Positions 1 to 10,130 of a stretch of DNA of 64,000 nucleotides are shown here, piece by piece. The position numbers and the translations under genes were made by a program. Position 1 is the first letter of the stretch, and each line of letters opens with the position of its first letter. Source of the DNA: Cordylochernes scorpioides (Eukaryota; Arthropoda; Arachnida; Pseudoscorpiones; Chernetidae); assembly GCA_030710605.1 (NCBI GenBank), contig CP092869.1:13213295-13277294 (forward strand), given 5' to 3'. The notes below the pieces were generated by a model, which ran no database searches, was not told where the DNA came from, and was given only the letters and a program-made list of their open reading frames with translations.

Positions 1-800
1 GAGTCTGGGAAACAAACTTACAGCTACTTTAGCTCTTATTACACGCTTGTTCGGTGGTACATTTACTAAAATTTGAAAATACTCTAGTTCTTATTGAAAA
101 AATATATTGTTTCGTTGTTGTTTCTTATCCCATTGTGCAAAGTGATGGTATTTCAAATATTTATTTAGTATCAAAATATTCTTCAGTAGACAGACAAATT
201 AAACAATTTTATTGATTCTTACAATCAAATTTTACAAAGTTTATTCTTCAGTAGATCGATTTACCTGTTAGGGTATATTTTTACTTGACTACGTTCAAAA
301 TCAAGACATCTTCGATTAACAAATTTATTTTATAACAGAATGGAAAAACTTTACATATTAACCTATTTTACATTAATAGAAATTTAAAACAAAACCATTA
401 CATACCAATTAGCAGCAAACTCTCTCTAAATCTACAAAACTACATATACAAAAACAAACGAGAGTTCTAAATATAGCGATTACAATGTTGCCGAATATAA
501 TTAAACATAACAAAAACTATTCATAGAAATATATATTCAAATATATTTTGACAATATGTACAGAAGCCGTTGGCCAGATCCCAACACAAAGATTACAAGA
601 AAACCATGAATTCAGTATCTCATGGAATGGAATGTAGGGGGATGCATCTTTCGTTGTTCATGGTACTGGCAAAAGTTATTTCGTACGAGTTAACACACAA
701 AGTTGCAAATTTCTAGGGCCTAAAGTAATGGTAAATAACACACAGAAAAGCATACAACAACAACTATAAAAAAGAGAGAAAAAAACTCACGATTTGATAT
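1..800. other. AT-rich intergenic stretch
   Basis: No coding region, RNA gene or repeat could be recognised here. The stretch is AT-rich with short homopolymers and no long open frame. Confidence 0.4.
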
Positions 801-804
801 ATAA

Positions 805-1160
805 AAACAAAACAGTACTTATCCTTTATTGTAGCCTTGGTAGGGATAAGGGTCACACAGGTATGCGAGGAGATCCCCAGACACGGATAAAGCACGCAGA
901 GAACACGTTAAGCGTCTCCACACAAATATCCACCACGCTCGCTCCTCGCGTCTTTGTTCACGACTAATTGGCCATATTGGAATGGTCGTCTAGTCCTAAA
1001 CTTGCTCCTCGCAATACCATAGCCCCCTTATATATACAAACATGGCCACATTCGTCCAATGACGTGAGAGATTGGTTCACTAACAAACAAAAACAACATT
1101 TTTCCCACTAAAAACTGGGGTAAGATAAAACTGCAAGTGTTTGTCAAAATAATTTGACAC
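805..1160 (-). repeat. possible solo LTR or promoter-bearing repeat
   Basis: Read on the minus strand this segment has a TATA-like run followed by a G-rich stretch near 1035-1020, then about 190 bp of mixed sequence, then an AATAAA signal near 820. That order (TATA, short leader, polyadenylation signal) is typical of an LTR. I could not define matching TG...CA ends or a target duplication, so a solo LTR is an inference. A host promoter with a first exon is the alternative. Confidence 0.3.
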
Positions 1161-1288
1161 TACCCTGATCTAAGCATACTTTGGGAAAGTCTAACTTTGC
1201 CTGTAATATCGTTATTGATTGCCATTCTTCCGTATTCTTTCTCACCTTATCTTGAGCAGGAGTTGTATGTCAATTTGGAGTTTGTTTA

Positions 1289-1482
1289 CACTCATAGACA
1301 AAACATACGGTAGTTGTACCTTTTAGCATATATATTATTTTTATTTTATTATATTTATTATTATTGTTTTTAAAGGGGAACGTTCGAATTTACACGTATA
1401 GGATATCTTCTGTTATTTATAAACAAATAAGGAGTGATTTATGTTTAAAATATGAAACTTCCTTAAGTTTTGTCTATGAATG
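1289..1482. mobile_element. Tc1/mariner-type MITE (T1 family)
   Basis: Terminal inverted repeats of about 25 bp (CACTCATAGACAAAAC at the left, its near-complement at the right) are bracketed by TA dinucleotides, the target duplication of Tc1/mariner elements. It is 194 bp long and has no coding capacity. Related ends occur at 4526, 19247 and 21645. Confidence 0.65.
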
Positions 1483-1596
1483 TATATTTTTAGTCATATT
1501 GGTGAATCAGTCGTAAGACTGGTATACTTCCTCTATCAAGATATTTCAAGTTGATCAATCCATAGCTATAGTCTGGTGGTAAGACTTGGTTGTCTT

Positions 1597-2085
1597 ATAG
1601 ATAGAAATTTTGCCGGGAGGAAATTGATCTAAAGAGACAAGGGTCGCCTCTCCCGTCAAAAAGACGTCTAAAACCAGACGCCATCTATTGACCGTCGTCG
1701 CAACTAGCGGCCTCGGGTCGGTGACAAAGCCACAACACCAGCTTTGGCAAACTGAAAAGCGTCCACCTAGAGACCATGGTTTCGGGCTAATGGCCCTCGT
1801 CAGTCTAGGGCGGACTTTATTCCATGAGATCCACACGGGATCTAATGTAATCTTGACAATCTGCCAAAGAGGTGTTTGGCTGGCAAGGTAGCTGGGTCAT
1901 ATCTATGGCTAAAATATAGATGGAAATTTTGCCGGGAGGAAATTGATCTAAAGAGACAAGGGTCGCCTCTCCCGTCAAAATAGACGTCTAAAACTAAACG
2001 CCATCTATTGGCGTCTATATGGCGTCTGGTTTCAGACGTCTATTTTGACAGGAGAGGCGACCCTTGTCTCTTTAGATTGGTTGTC
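1597..2085 (-). mobile_element. H2 hammerhead fold-back element (composite)
   Basis: This is a copy of the H2 repeat also found at 45950-46345 and 63738-64000. A left arm (1597-1770) leads into a minus-strand hammerhead (1766-1809) and a spacer. It is followed by a second arm fragment (1915-2085) that forms its own palindrome about CCATCTATTGGCGTC. Inverted arms next to a hammerhead resemble the long-terminal regions of Penelope-like retroelements. No open frame is present, so it is non-autonomous. Confidence 0.65.
1766..1809 (-). ncRNA. type I hammerhead ribozyme, H2 family
   Basis: On the minus strand stem I is CCUAGA/UCUAGG, the core is CUGACGA, stem II is GGGC/GCCC with loop CAUUA, then GAAA. 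Stem III is the palindrome ACCAUGGU and cleavage is predicted after the C at 1772. All conserved core positions are present. The short palindromic stem III is known from Penelope-type and retrozyme hammerheads, which may act as dimers. Confidence 0.85.
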
Positions 2086-2289
2086 TTAGTTCAGTTGAGT
2101 TATCCATTGAGGATTTGTATGGGAAAAATAACGTGAGAATGTTTTCCCTCCTTTAGGCTTAGGTAAACTAATTGGCGCGTTGCCAATATGTAATTTAAAT
2201 TAAAAGTGTGTACATTCTAGCTTATGCCAATATTAAATAATTTATATATATTCACTAATGTGTGCTACAACTAATATTAATTATATATA

Positions 2290-2592
2290 TTTACTTATCC
2301 CTAGTACACGTGGTACAAGCCATGATAATCATGGTGGGTAGAAGAAGGCGACTGCTTTTACTGTAAGTGCATCACATGTCTACTCATATGAAAAGCAGTT
2401 CTACTTTGCACTTACAAATGTGCCAGAGCCCCGTTTGTTTACTTGCAATCGCTGGTGGGGTTGGACTTTTGCAAGAATTGGGGGCCATTGGAGCATTTTT
2501 TAAACCAGAAAAAAGAACCCAATGCGGGAATCGAACCCGGGTCGTAGCGGTTGAAAACCAACGGTTTAGACCATCCTTCCACCGACCCCCCA
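2290..2592 (-). repeat. tRNA-derived SINE, near full length
   Basis: On the minus strand the element starts with a tRNA-like head (box A-like TGGTCTAAACCG; box B GGTTCGATTCC). An A-rich linker and a body ending near CTAGGGATAAG follow. About 10 copies lie in this window, at 10955, 12970, 25885, 28598, 29735, 30470 and 31445 among others. The tRNA-like head is divergent and is not a functional tRNA gene. Confidence 0.8.
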
Positions 2593-2858
2593 TATTAATG
2601 ATATAGTTATGTTATATAAAAAAATATTTTTTATCAAGCATTACTTCGGGCAGAACCCGAGCGAAGATAAGTTTATTCTCTTGTTAATTATTGATAAATT
2701 GGCATTGCACCACCAGCATGCTTCACAGAAGTTTCAATCTCGCACAAGCACCCTGCATGCCTTCACCAATCAACACTTTTCTAATCTAAGTTTTGGTTTG
2801 TTCAAGGTGTTAAAAACAAGAAACATTTTCTTCTCAATTCTGCTCCTAAAGAATCAAA

Positions 2859-4367
2859 ATGGAATCTTATGAAGAAAATAAAGAACAAATGGATTCTCTT
2901 CAAAACGAATTACCTCGTTTTCAGCATATGGCTGAATGTCTGTCACAAGATGTCAATAATGTAAGAACAAAACGTGAAGAAGTATTTGTTGCACTCCAGA
3001 AAGAGTTTTCAGATTCCCTGGTTGAACTTCAAGCCAAGAAGAAGGAATATATCGTCTCACTTTCTAACCAGGGTGTTGGAATTGAGAGATGCAACGAAGT
3101 CCTTTCAAGACTCTGGCAGCTTTCACGTATGGAGATTGAACGGATCAAGAAAGAAAGATCTGATCATAAAGAAAGACAACATGTTCTACAAGTTAATCTT
3201 GATAAGAATGATGGACAGAACCGTGGTTCATTTCCTATTGATTCCATTAGACATACCCTCGAACAAACTCTTCAGCAAAAATTTAGCACAACTTCCAAGA
3301 CATTAGAAGAAATCACCACCAAGAACAAGGAATTAGAAGAGAACATAAAGATCTTGGAAGCTGAGAAACGGACATTTCTTAGCGATCGTGAACGCTTGCG
3401 TTCCCAACATCGATCTTTAGAAGAGGAAACTTCAGATTTGGAGAAAATACTCAGAACTCGTCGTCAGTTTGTCGTTCAACAAGAGCGTTCTCTCAAATTT
3501 GAAATGGCCATAAAAATGGAAGCCGAATTTCGAGAAAACCTAGCTAAAGGCGAATTGAATAAATTAAACGATTCCCTTTCGTCGGCCTCGGAATTGACAC
3601 CATCGTCAAAGCTACAGGTAGAAGAAGAGACCAAATTAACAGAAGAGATTAAAGTCCTACAATCTGAGAATGATCTTCTTAACCGAAGAATTCGGAGATT
3701 CGAAAAGGAACGTGCCGATTTCCAGTCCAAGTTAGCAAAGGCCTCATCTGAAATTGATGCAGCTCATGGTCAAATGTACAAGAGCTCCGATCTCGAAGCT
3801 AAGCTGAAGTCCTTGAAAGAAAAAGAAACGAAGAAAGACAAAAAAGTCATTGAGTTACGAGCTAAGTTAAAAGAATTAAGAGAAATAGATGTTCTTTCCC
3901 AAACGCTTTTACATGATAACAGAAAGCTTCATGAAGAACTTGAAAATCGAGAAACAAGACTCTTCAAGCTTCTTAGAGATAATCACGATCTCGAAATAAA
4001 ATTAGAGAAACAAAAAGCAATTCTTGAATCCAAAGAATCTGAATTGAAGAACATCAGCACCGACCAACATGGTGAAAAAATTCTTCTCCACGAGAAATGG
4101 CGAAAGATCCAAATGAGATTCAATTCTACTCTAGATGAACTTAAGAATGGACTCGATGAGCCATCCTTCCAGCTCTCTAGCATCATAGCCAAGCACAAAG
4201 CCCTTCACAGCTGCCTCAGGGCTAACATGAATTCCTTAATTGATGATTTTACCATCCAGTTTAACGAAGCGTCCTCCCAGCTCGTTGAAGAACGGAACAA
4301 AACGGCCCATCTGGAAATGTCCATCGAGGAAATGAAATCCAAGTTAAATATATCAAGCGGTTCTTAA
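2859..4367 (+). CDS. intronless coiled-coil protein, unknown function
   Basis: This is the only long open frame here without transposon features: 502 residues from an ATG in a good context (caaaATGg). The protein is very rich in Lys, Glu, Leu and Gln. Heptad-like coiled-coil segments occupy roughly residues 1-65 and 130-430, split by a Gly/Asn/Ser-containing break near 118-125 and a Ser-rich hinge near 240-250. I see no signal peptide, membrane segment or catalytic motif. The C-terminal 70 residues are less regular. The frame has no intron, and an AATAAA lies 260 bp downstream near 4630. No family was recognised; a cytoskeletal, centrosomal or testis-type coiled-coil protein, or a retrocopy, would fit. 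The flanks are repeats and give no functional clue. I am fairly sure it is coding and unsure what it does. Confidence 0.6.
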   Translation: MESYEENKEQMDSLQNELPRFQHMAECLSQDVNNVRTKREEVFVALQKEFSDSLVELQAKKKEYIVSLSNQGVGIERCNEVLSRLWQLSRMEIERIKKERSDHKERQHVLQVNLDKNDGQNRGSFPIDSIRHTLEQTLQQKFSTTSKTLEEITTKNKELEENIKILEAEKRTFLSDRERLRSQHRSLEEETSDLEKILRTRRQFVVQQERSLKFEMAIKMEAEFRENLAKGELNKLNDSLSSASELTPSSKLQVEEETKLTEEIKVLQSENDLLNRRIRRFEKERADFQSKLAKASSEIDAAHGQMYKSSDLEAKLKSLKEKETKKDKKVIELRAKLKELREIDVLSQTLLHDNRKLHEELENRETRLFKLLRDNHDLEIKLEKQKAILESKESELKNISTDQHGEKILLHEKWRKIQMRFNSTLDELKNGLDEPSFQLSSIIAKHKALHSCLRANMNSLIDDFTIQFNEASSQLVEERNKTAHLEMSIEEMKSKLNISSGS

Positions 4368-4502
4368 TTCGACGCTTCCTTGTACCTTATCTGAGATCAG
4401 GGCGCGACGACCTGTAGGAAGAGGATAGCCATGGGGGAAACTTTCGCTCTGCCTTAAACCTATTTATGGTATTCGCATCATGTTTTGGAAAATGTTTCTA
4501 TT

Positions 4503-4522
4503 ATATATATATATATATATAT
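4503..4522. repeat. (TA)n microsatellite
   Basis: This is a simple TA dinucleotide run directly before the T1 MITE. Confidence 0.9.
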
Positions 4523-4525
4523 AGA

Positions 4526-5262
4526 CACTCATGAGCAAAACTTAAGAAAGTGGAAAGTCTATGATATCGCATGTCGACTGAAAGGTATCAGAGGCAATTT
4601 TGTTCACACTCGGTTAACTCGCGTCTTCAATAAAGGTCACTGTGTATCAAATATCTTCAGAGTTATTGTCTGAATCCCGATATACATGCTAAAAGGCACA
4701 CCTTTCTTAAGTTTTGTCCATGAGTGTATCTTTCAGAGTTATTGTCTAAATCCCGATATACATGCTGAAAGGTAAAACTTCCTTCAGTTTTGCCCATGAG
4801 TGTATCTTTCAGAGTTATTGTATCAATCCCGATATACATGCTGAAAGGTACAACTTCCTTAAGTTTTGTCCATGAGTGTATCTTTCAGAGTTATTGTCTA
4901 AATCCTGATATACATGCAAAAAGGTACAACTTCCTTCACTTTTGCCCATGAGTGTATCTTTCAGAGTTATTGTCTCAATCCCGATATACATGCTGAAAGG
5001 TACAACTTCCTTCAGTTTTGCCCATGAGTGTATCTTTCAGAGTTGTTGTCTGAATCCCGATATACATGTAAAAGGTACAACTTCCTTAAGTTTTGTCCAT
5101 GAGTGTATCTTTTAGAGTTATTGTCTAAATCCCGGTATACATGCTAAAAGGTAAAACTTCCTTAAGTTTTACCCATGAGTGTATCTTTCAGAGTTATTGT
5201 CTGAATCCCGATATACATGTTAAAAGGTACAACTTCCATAAGTTTTGCCCATGAGTGTATAT
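4526..5262. repeat. T1 MITE expanded into a 76-bp tandem array
   Basis: A Tc1-like MITE begins at 4526 (CACTCATGAGCAAAAC) and reaches its right terminal repeat near 4725. The right end is then repeated about seven more times with a 76-bp period; the gagtgtatc motif recurs at 4722, 4798, 4874 and so on. Each unit contains the terminal inverted-repeat motif. No gene is present. Confidence 0.75.
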
Positions 5263-6125
5263 TGGTTATATCGTGTGTTTTCAAAAAAGGTCGCTGTAAT
5301 ATCTTAATTGCTAACTATGTATATATTTGTATTTATTTCATTGGTTGTTTTGCTGTTTTGGTTTTGTTTCAATTGTTTATGTAATATAGTATCTGAATTT
5401 AGTGTTGTTGCTTGACGTAAGCATCCCTTGTGGGAATATCGTGTCTGATTTGATGATAATAAATAGATAAATATTTGAGGTAAGTAAACATGGGTACTAT
5501 TCCCGAGACCTTCCTATTTTGTTTTGTTTTTTAATAGCTGTATGAATGTTGTTTCTAGATATACCCACACAAAGCTTTATTAAGACCACCGGTCTTATAC
5601 AGATTCACCACAGAAAGAAATAATTGATGGAGCTCATTGTTCCTAGATATAAGCAATAACTTAAGCAACATAGCATATTAACTTAATTATACGTATTAGG
5701 TAAAAATGCTTTTCAATTTTTCTAAATATATATATTTTTTTCTAATCATATTTAAATATACACAAATTTCTATAAATATTGAACTCTTTGATAGAAAGAA
5801 CTATATGTGGATGCAAATAGAATTTCAACATGCAAATATGGGAGATATTTAAGTGATGAAAATTGTAGAATTCTGTTTATGCAAATTTTCATAGAGATAT
5901 TTTTTTTCTTCTCTCTCACTATACCGTCCATTTTGTAATTGTTCTCTTGAATATTGTGCATCAAAATTTGTAAAATTATATCTCGCTATTTCTATCTCTA
6001 TATATATGCTACCTGTAAAAATATCTTTTTAACCAAGGCTTTATACAAATGAACTTTTTTATAGACATGTAATAATAAAAATTGGCTTTAATTGATAGCG
6101 TGTAGTTTATTTTCGACAAAGTATC
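5263..6125. other. AT-rich stretch, nothing recognised
   Basis: No repeat family shared with the rest of the window, no RNA gene and no credible coding region was seen. Confidence 0.4.
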
Positions 6126-6540
6126 AGTTACTTCTAATATATATATGTCGTAAACCCGGGTAAGCCAACAAGTGAGTTGGAAGCAGTCGGGGTTGAGTGG
6201 CAAGGCGTGCAGAGTGGGAAGTCCGCACAGAACAGTAAGGACAAAGTTTGGGATCAAAAGACGCTCTCGTAGAACGTTTCACGTGGCACCAGGACCAGGG
6301 GGAAGTTGAGGATTAACTGAGGAAAGCTCGGCGTCCTGCATGAAGCCGCGGAGGCAGAGAGGAGCCAAAACGGCGGCCACCAGGGCCGCCGTGAGATGAC
6401 AACGGGCCTAGACTGAGCGGGCCTGCCCGAAATATCCACTGTAACCTAACTAACTGTCAACATTCGGACCAACGCCCCTTCTTTGTCCCTCTCTGGATCC
6501 CCCGGGTGTCCCGTGGCAAGCTGGTGTCACTTTGAGACGA
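6126..6540. other. GC-richer segment, unidentified
   Basis: This block is clearly richer in GC than its surroundings. It has a short open frame on the minus strand and no recognised domain. It could be the 5' part of a retrotransposon or an exon; I cannot say which. Confidence 0.25.
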
Positions 6541-7214
6541 CTAGAAAAGACGTCATACTTTATTACTTACATATCACATTGTTTAAATTACGATATATAG
6601 TATTTTTATAACACAAATTTGCTGGGATATGATAGTCATGTGTCAAAAGTGGCATCTCTCCCTTTGAATATACATAAGAACGATGGCACTATGCATCACC
6701 CTAGTGATATTCTTTACTAGCGTTGATGAAGAATGAACCACAACACCAATTTTGGAAAATTCATACAAAAAACCAACAACCTGTATGCCATGATTTCAGG
6801 CTTTGGCCCTCAACAGTAGCTTCGATTTCATACGAGAGGGGTTGTACTGATGAGAGCTAAAGTCCGAAGCAATGGTAACAAACCACATTTTTGACTGTTC
6901 AACTTAATCCCAGCAGACAACATCAAAATTCTCAAGATCTACAGACTTGTTGTTGTTGTTGTTGTCGTGTCCAAAGAAGAGTCTCAGATGTCTCCATGCA
7001 TCTCCAATCGGTTTTGCTCTTCATTAGAAAATGGGTGCCGTTGCCACGTTAGTCACCTTGGAAACGAACCAGAATTTGGTCAAATATTCCAAGGGTCCAG
7101 GGGGGACCGCAGGGATCTACAGACTTGATACCCTGATATGATTGAGTGGGGATAAGTAATAGAAAGTTCGGCATTTACACATAAAAGTGTTCTACAGCCC
7201 AGTTTTCTTATTTG
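6540..7214. repeat. mixed repeat debris
   Basis: Positions 6945-7110 match the segment at 43165-43290: a (GTT)n run, then GTGTCCAAAGAAGAG on one side and TTCCAAGGGTCCAGG on the other. Positions 6725-6840 contain a decayed minus-strand hammerhead-like motif (CUGUUGAGGGCCAAAGCC followed by UGAAA). No gene was seen. Confidence 0.45.
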
Positions 7215-7330
7215 TACTTACTAGTAGGGTTGGATATGCGAGAATTGGGAGCCGTTTGAGCAATTTTTGTCAGAAAAAATGACCAATGCGGGATTCGATA
7301 CAGGTCATGACTGTCGAAATTTGACTATTT
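7215..7330 (-). repeat. SINE fragment
   Basis: Decayed minus-strand piece of the tRNA-derived SINE, covering the linker and part of the tRNA-like head. Confidence 0.5.
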
Positions 7331-7744
7331 ATATACCACTCCTCCTTAATAAAGGTAAGGTATTGAACGCTTCACGATTTTGTAAGTCATTCTTAAGCAG
7401 GGGTCATGTTAATCTTCTCTATATCGTTCCTATTGTAGTAGTTGTATCTCCGAACAAGCGTATTGAAAGGTATTGAAGGAAGGGTGTTCCATGTTCCCAA
7501 TGGAGAGTTTCAAGTTTAAATTGGATCGTAGGTCTCATGGGAACCGGCTGGATAAGTGTAGCAGCTATCTTATCTCAGCGGCTTTCCTCCGGGAACACCT
7601 TGATTGTTTCCCGTCCTGCTGCTGTAACAGAAACTGCAGGTCCTCGTGACACTGTGTGACACTTCTCTTCACCACCCAGGTTGTCACAATTCCTATGTAT
7701 ATTATACCACACACACACATAGCTTTAGTTTAATTTACTAATAT

Positions 7745-8090
7745 ATATTTGTTATGAAAACATATTTTGCGGAAGAACTTTGCTCGATGCAATACCTTGA
7801 AATTATATGTATGTACCTCTACAGACCTATAAGCTTATGCCCATAGTTCACTAAACACCCCCGAGCTGTCTTCCATAGAAAATACAGGGTATATTCCAAA
7901 ACCAATCCAATACAATAATAGAGCGGTCTAGAGATTAATTTGGCGAAACCGATGAGAGGTTTCACTACTGATGAGCCATGCCCTCTCACTAAATAACTCA
8001 TATCATTGCAGTAAGGTCTGTAGCGATAATATTTAATGATATTTAAAAGAAACGCATTGCCAGTAAATTTATTTGTGTAAAACTGTAACA
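7745..8090 (+). mobile_element. S1 ribozyme element, subfamily 2
   Basis: Copy of the S1 repeat, with AGCGGT at 7922, GGCGAAACC at 7942 and CTGATGAGCC at 7968. The 3' part is the sequence that forms the 81-bp satellite at 47830-60745. One stem III position has changed (ACCGAT in place of ACCGCT), so cleavage is probably weakened. Confidence 0.7.
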
Positions 8091-8274
8091 CATAGCTTTA
8101 TTAATACCACCGTTCTTGTACTGATTCCACACAGGAAGAAAGGAAGCGCGGATAGAACTCCTATACTCCAGACAGCACAGAACCTACAGTCTACCGGTCC
8201 GACGCATGTCCAGTTACCACACGTTCCTTCGTGCATTATACCAGTCCATATCATACCACACATATCAGCTTATA

Positions 8275-8490
8275 GATGTAAATTTTGCCGGAAGGATATT
8301 GATATAAAGATACAAAGAGGTCGCCTCTCCCTAGATTCTAGGTGGACGCTTTTCAGTTTGCCAAAGCTGGTGTTGTGGCTTTGTCACCGACCTGAGGCCG
8401 CTAGTTTGCGGCGACGGTCAATAGATGGCGTCTAGTTTTGACGTCTATTTTGAAGGGAGAGGCGACCTTTGTCTCTTTATATACATATCA
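8275..8490 (+). mobile_element. H2 element lacking its ribozyme core
   Basis: Outer left arm (to 8330) joined directly to the right arm. The right arm begins at TCTAGG (8337), the first base after the hammerhead cleavage site of intact H2 copies. The arm then runs through the usual CCGACCTGAGGCCGC region to the outer end. Confidence 0.65.
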
Positions 8491-8921
8491 TATTGGTGAA
8501 TATTTATCATATTCAATCAAATATCTTCATTTTTCCTCAATATTTTACAAAATAAGATACAGAATGGATTTTAAACGAAATGTTTGCTAGTTCATTACAC
8601 CATCTTCCTAATATACATATTCCAAATATTTATACATTTCTCTTTTTAATAATCTTATTTTATTCTTTCTCTTGGAGTGGAGAAAGAACATAAATGATAT
8701 TTATGAACATATTCTCATAACTTCCTTAAAAAAAGCGGAAGGAACCAGCAAGCCTGCTGGGTCTGGTGGAATAAATATGCAATTATGTAAACTGCGAGCT
8801 TTCCCTAAATAAATCATTCTTATCAATTAGGTCGTGACGTTGATTTTCATAGACTTTCTTTGGTGGGGGTTCATGTTGTGGGAGCTCTTTCCTCTTTTAT
8901 CCTTTTACTTTACAGGTAGAT
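8491..8921. other. AT-rich stretch, nothing recognised
   Basis: No coding region or known repeat was identified before the target duplication at 8922. Confidence 0.4.
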
Positions 8922-8933
8922 GCATTCAGGAAT

Positions 8934-9405
8934 TTTTTTTTTTAATAATTAAACAACTTTATTGACATCTCGTCAACGTTTAGACTCACAAAGAGTTATA
9001 AAAGCAAGTTAAATATGATAAAAATATAATGATAAATAAATATTTACATTTAATATTTACATCAGGCGGAACCATCACCGAGGGGACGTCTGGATTTCAT
9101 CAGGAGATTAAGGCCACCCTGAGTTCGGACAATCCCTCGCGAATAATGGAATGGCAGTCCCGAGCATGCTTGATGGCAGTGTCGAGGGACAGAATAGTCT
9201 GGTGTTTAGGCGAAAGTCGCGTGAGGAGAGGCTCCCGGGCCACACGGCCGCAAATACGATTTCCTGGTCTTCTATCCCTCTCTTGAATATGGGGCCTTAA
9301 GATTTTCTCATAATTCAGTTCTTCGAATAAGTCAAATATCTGATCCCCGCACTCAAACTCCTGATCCTCCTGGGTCATCGGGGCTAGTAGTGGAGGCGGA
9401 AAAAA
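8934..9405 (-). mobile_element. 5'-truncated LINE copy with 12-bp target duplication
   Basis: A minus-strand insertion lies between two copies of GCATTCAGGAAT (8922-8933 and 9406-9417). It ends in a poly-A (T run at 8934) preceded by an AATAAA-bearing 3' UTR with a TTGACGAGATGTCAA hairpin. The same 3' UTR follows the open frames at 27420-27740 and 33712-33855. This is target-primed retrotransposition of a 5'-truncated transcript. Confidence 0.8.
9100..9378 (-). pseudogene. C-terminal fragment of a LINE-type protein
   Basis: The fragment is 92 codons ending in LSPKHQTIL...LSELRVALIS. The tail aligns with those at 27420 (LTPKDKILL...LSRFKAALSS), 33720 and 18333. It lies inside a retro-inserted copy flanked by a 12-bp duplication. 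No catalytic motif is visible. The most likely identity is the extreme C terminus of a non-LTR retrotransposon polyprotein; a short retrotransposed host gene is the alternative. Confidence 0.5.
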
Positions 9406-9482
9406 GCATTCAGGAATGTTCTGGTATAGTGTTTTCTGATCATCCGAATAACTCTTTTTCGTAAAATGTGGAGTTAACTTAA

Positions 9483-9681
9483 CACTTTCAACCCGAGAGA
9501 TGCGAATTCGCGTCCTTTCCGATTTCCAAAATTAAATATTAAATACCCATGTCACGTCCACCAGGATCTTGTCCCATACCTTCTTGTCTATCTATCAGTA
9601 GTTTGGGGGAGAGTCTGCTGACCCAATGTACATGTGAAACGTCGGCAAGGACGCGAAATCGTGTCCCTTGGGTCGTAAGTG
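9483..9681. mobile_element. TTAA-flanked MITE (piggyBac-like)
   Basis: Inverted ends of about 48 bp (CACTTTCAACCCGAGAG and CACTTACGACCCAAGGG on the other strand) are bracketed by TTAA at 9479-9482 and 9682-9685, the signature target of piggyBac elements. A half copy lies at 62230-62388. Confidence 0.7.
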
Positions 9682-9687
9682 TTAAAA

Positions 9688-10130
9688 GAGAATATTACGC
9701 GTCTAAAATAGTTCCGTAATTTGATAACAGATGGCGCGCTAGTGCATCATAATATAATTGTTCGAATAAAAGACACAAATCGATATTTGCGGAAGAGCGA
9801 TTGCTCGAAGCATATTATATATTTATAATTATATGTAATTCTGTTGTCCTAAAAGCTTATTTCCATAGTTCATCTAAAATACCCATTCGAAGAGACAAGA
9901 ATCAGTATCACTATAAAAGGAAGTTCCAAAAATGCAATATAACAGCGGTATGGTAGATTAAACTGGCGAAACCGCTGGGAGGGTTCACCACTGATGAGCC
10001 AGGCCCTCCCTTTAATTTTTCCATTGCAGTAAGGGCAGTAGAAATTGCTTTATTTTAAAAAAGAATATTACGCGTCTAAAATAGTTTCGTAATTTGATAA
10101 CAGATGGCGCGCTAGTACATCGTAATGTAA
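9688..10130 (+). mobile_element. S1 ribozyme element, partial tandem dimer
   Basis: The segment AATATTACGCGTCTAAAATA occurs at 9691 and again at 10064, and ATGGCGCGCTAGT at 9731 and 10104. This gives a head-to-tail unit of 373 bp. One complete S1 ribozyme motif lies between them. Tandem units of this size resemble animal retrozymes, which move through multimeric or circular RNA. Confidence 0.75.
9944..10010 (+). ncRNA. hammerhead-like ribozyme with rearranged strand order (S1)
   Basis: Three segments carry all hammerhead core positions. Segment a is AGCGGU-A-UGGUAGA (stem III 3', H17, stem I 5') at 9944-9957. Segment c is CUGGC-GAA-ACCGCU (stem II 3', GAA, stem III 5') at 9963-9976. Segment b is UUCACCA-CUGAUGA-GCCAG (stem I 3', core, stem II 5') at 9984-10002. 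Stem III has 6 bp, stem II 5 bp and stem I 6 of 7 bp. The linear order is a-c-b, whereas known types are cyclic permutations of a-b-c. A further 7-bp pair GGGAGGG/CCCUCCC brackets segment b. Activity is inferred, not shown. Confidence 0.7.

Noticed and set aside
2609..2872. 87-codon frame before the coiled-coil gene
   Set aside because: It overlaps the start of the coiled-coil gene in another frame and has no recognisable features. Probably 5' UTR or chance.
6725..6840. Hammerheads on the minus strand (also 28010-28095 and 37705-37755)
   Set aside because: The general layout is visible, but the core and stem III are altered at essential positions. Kept only as notes on repeat decay.
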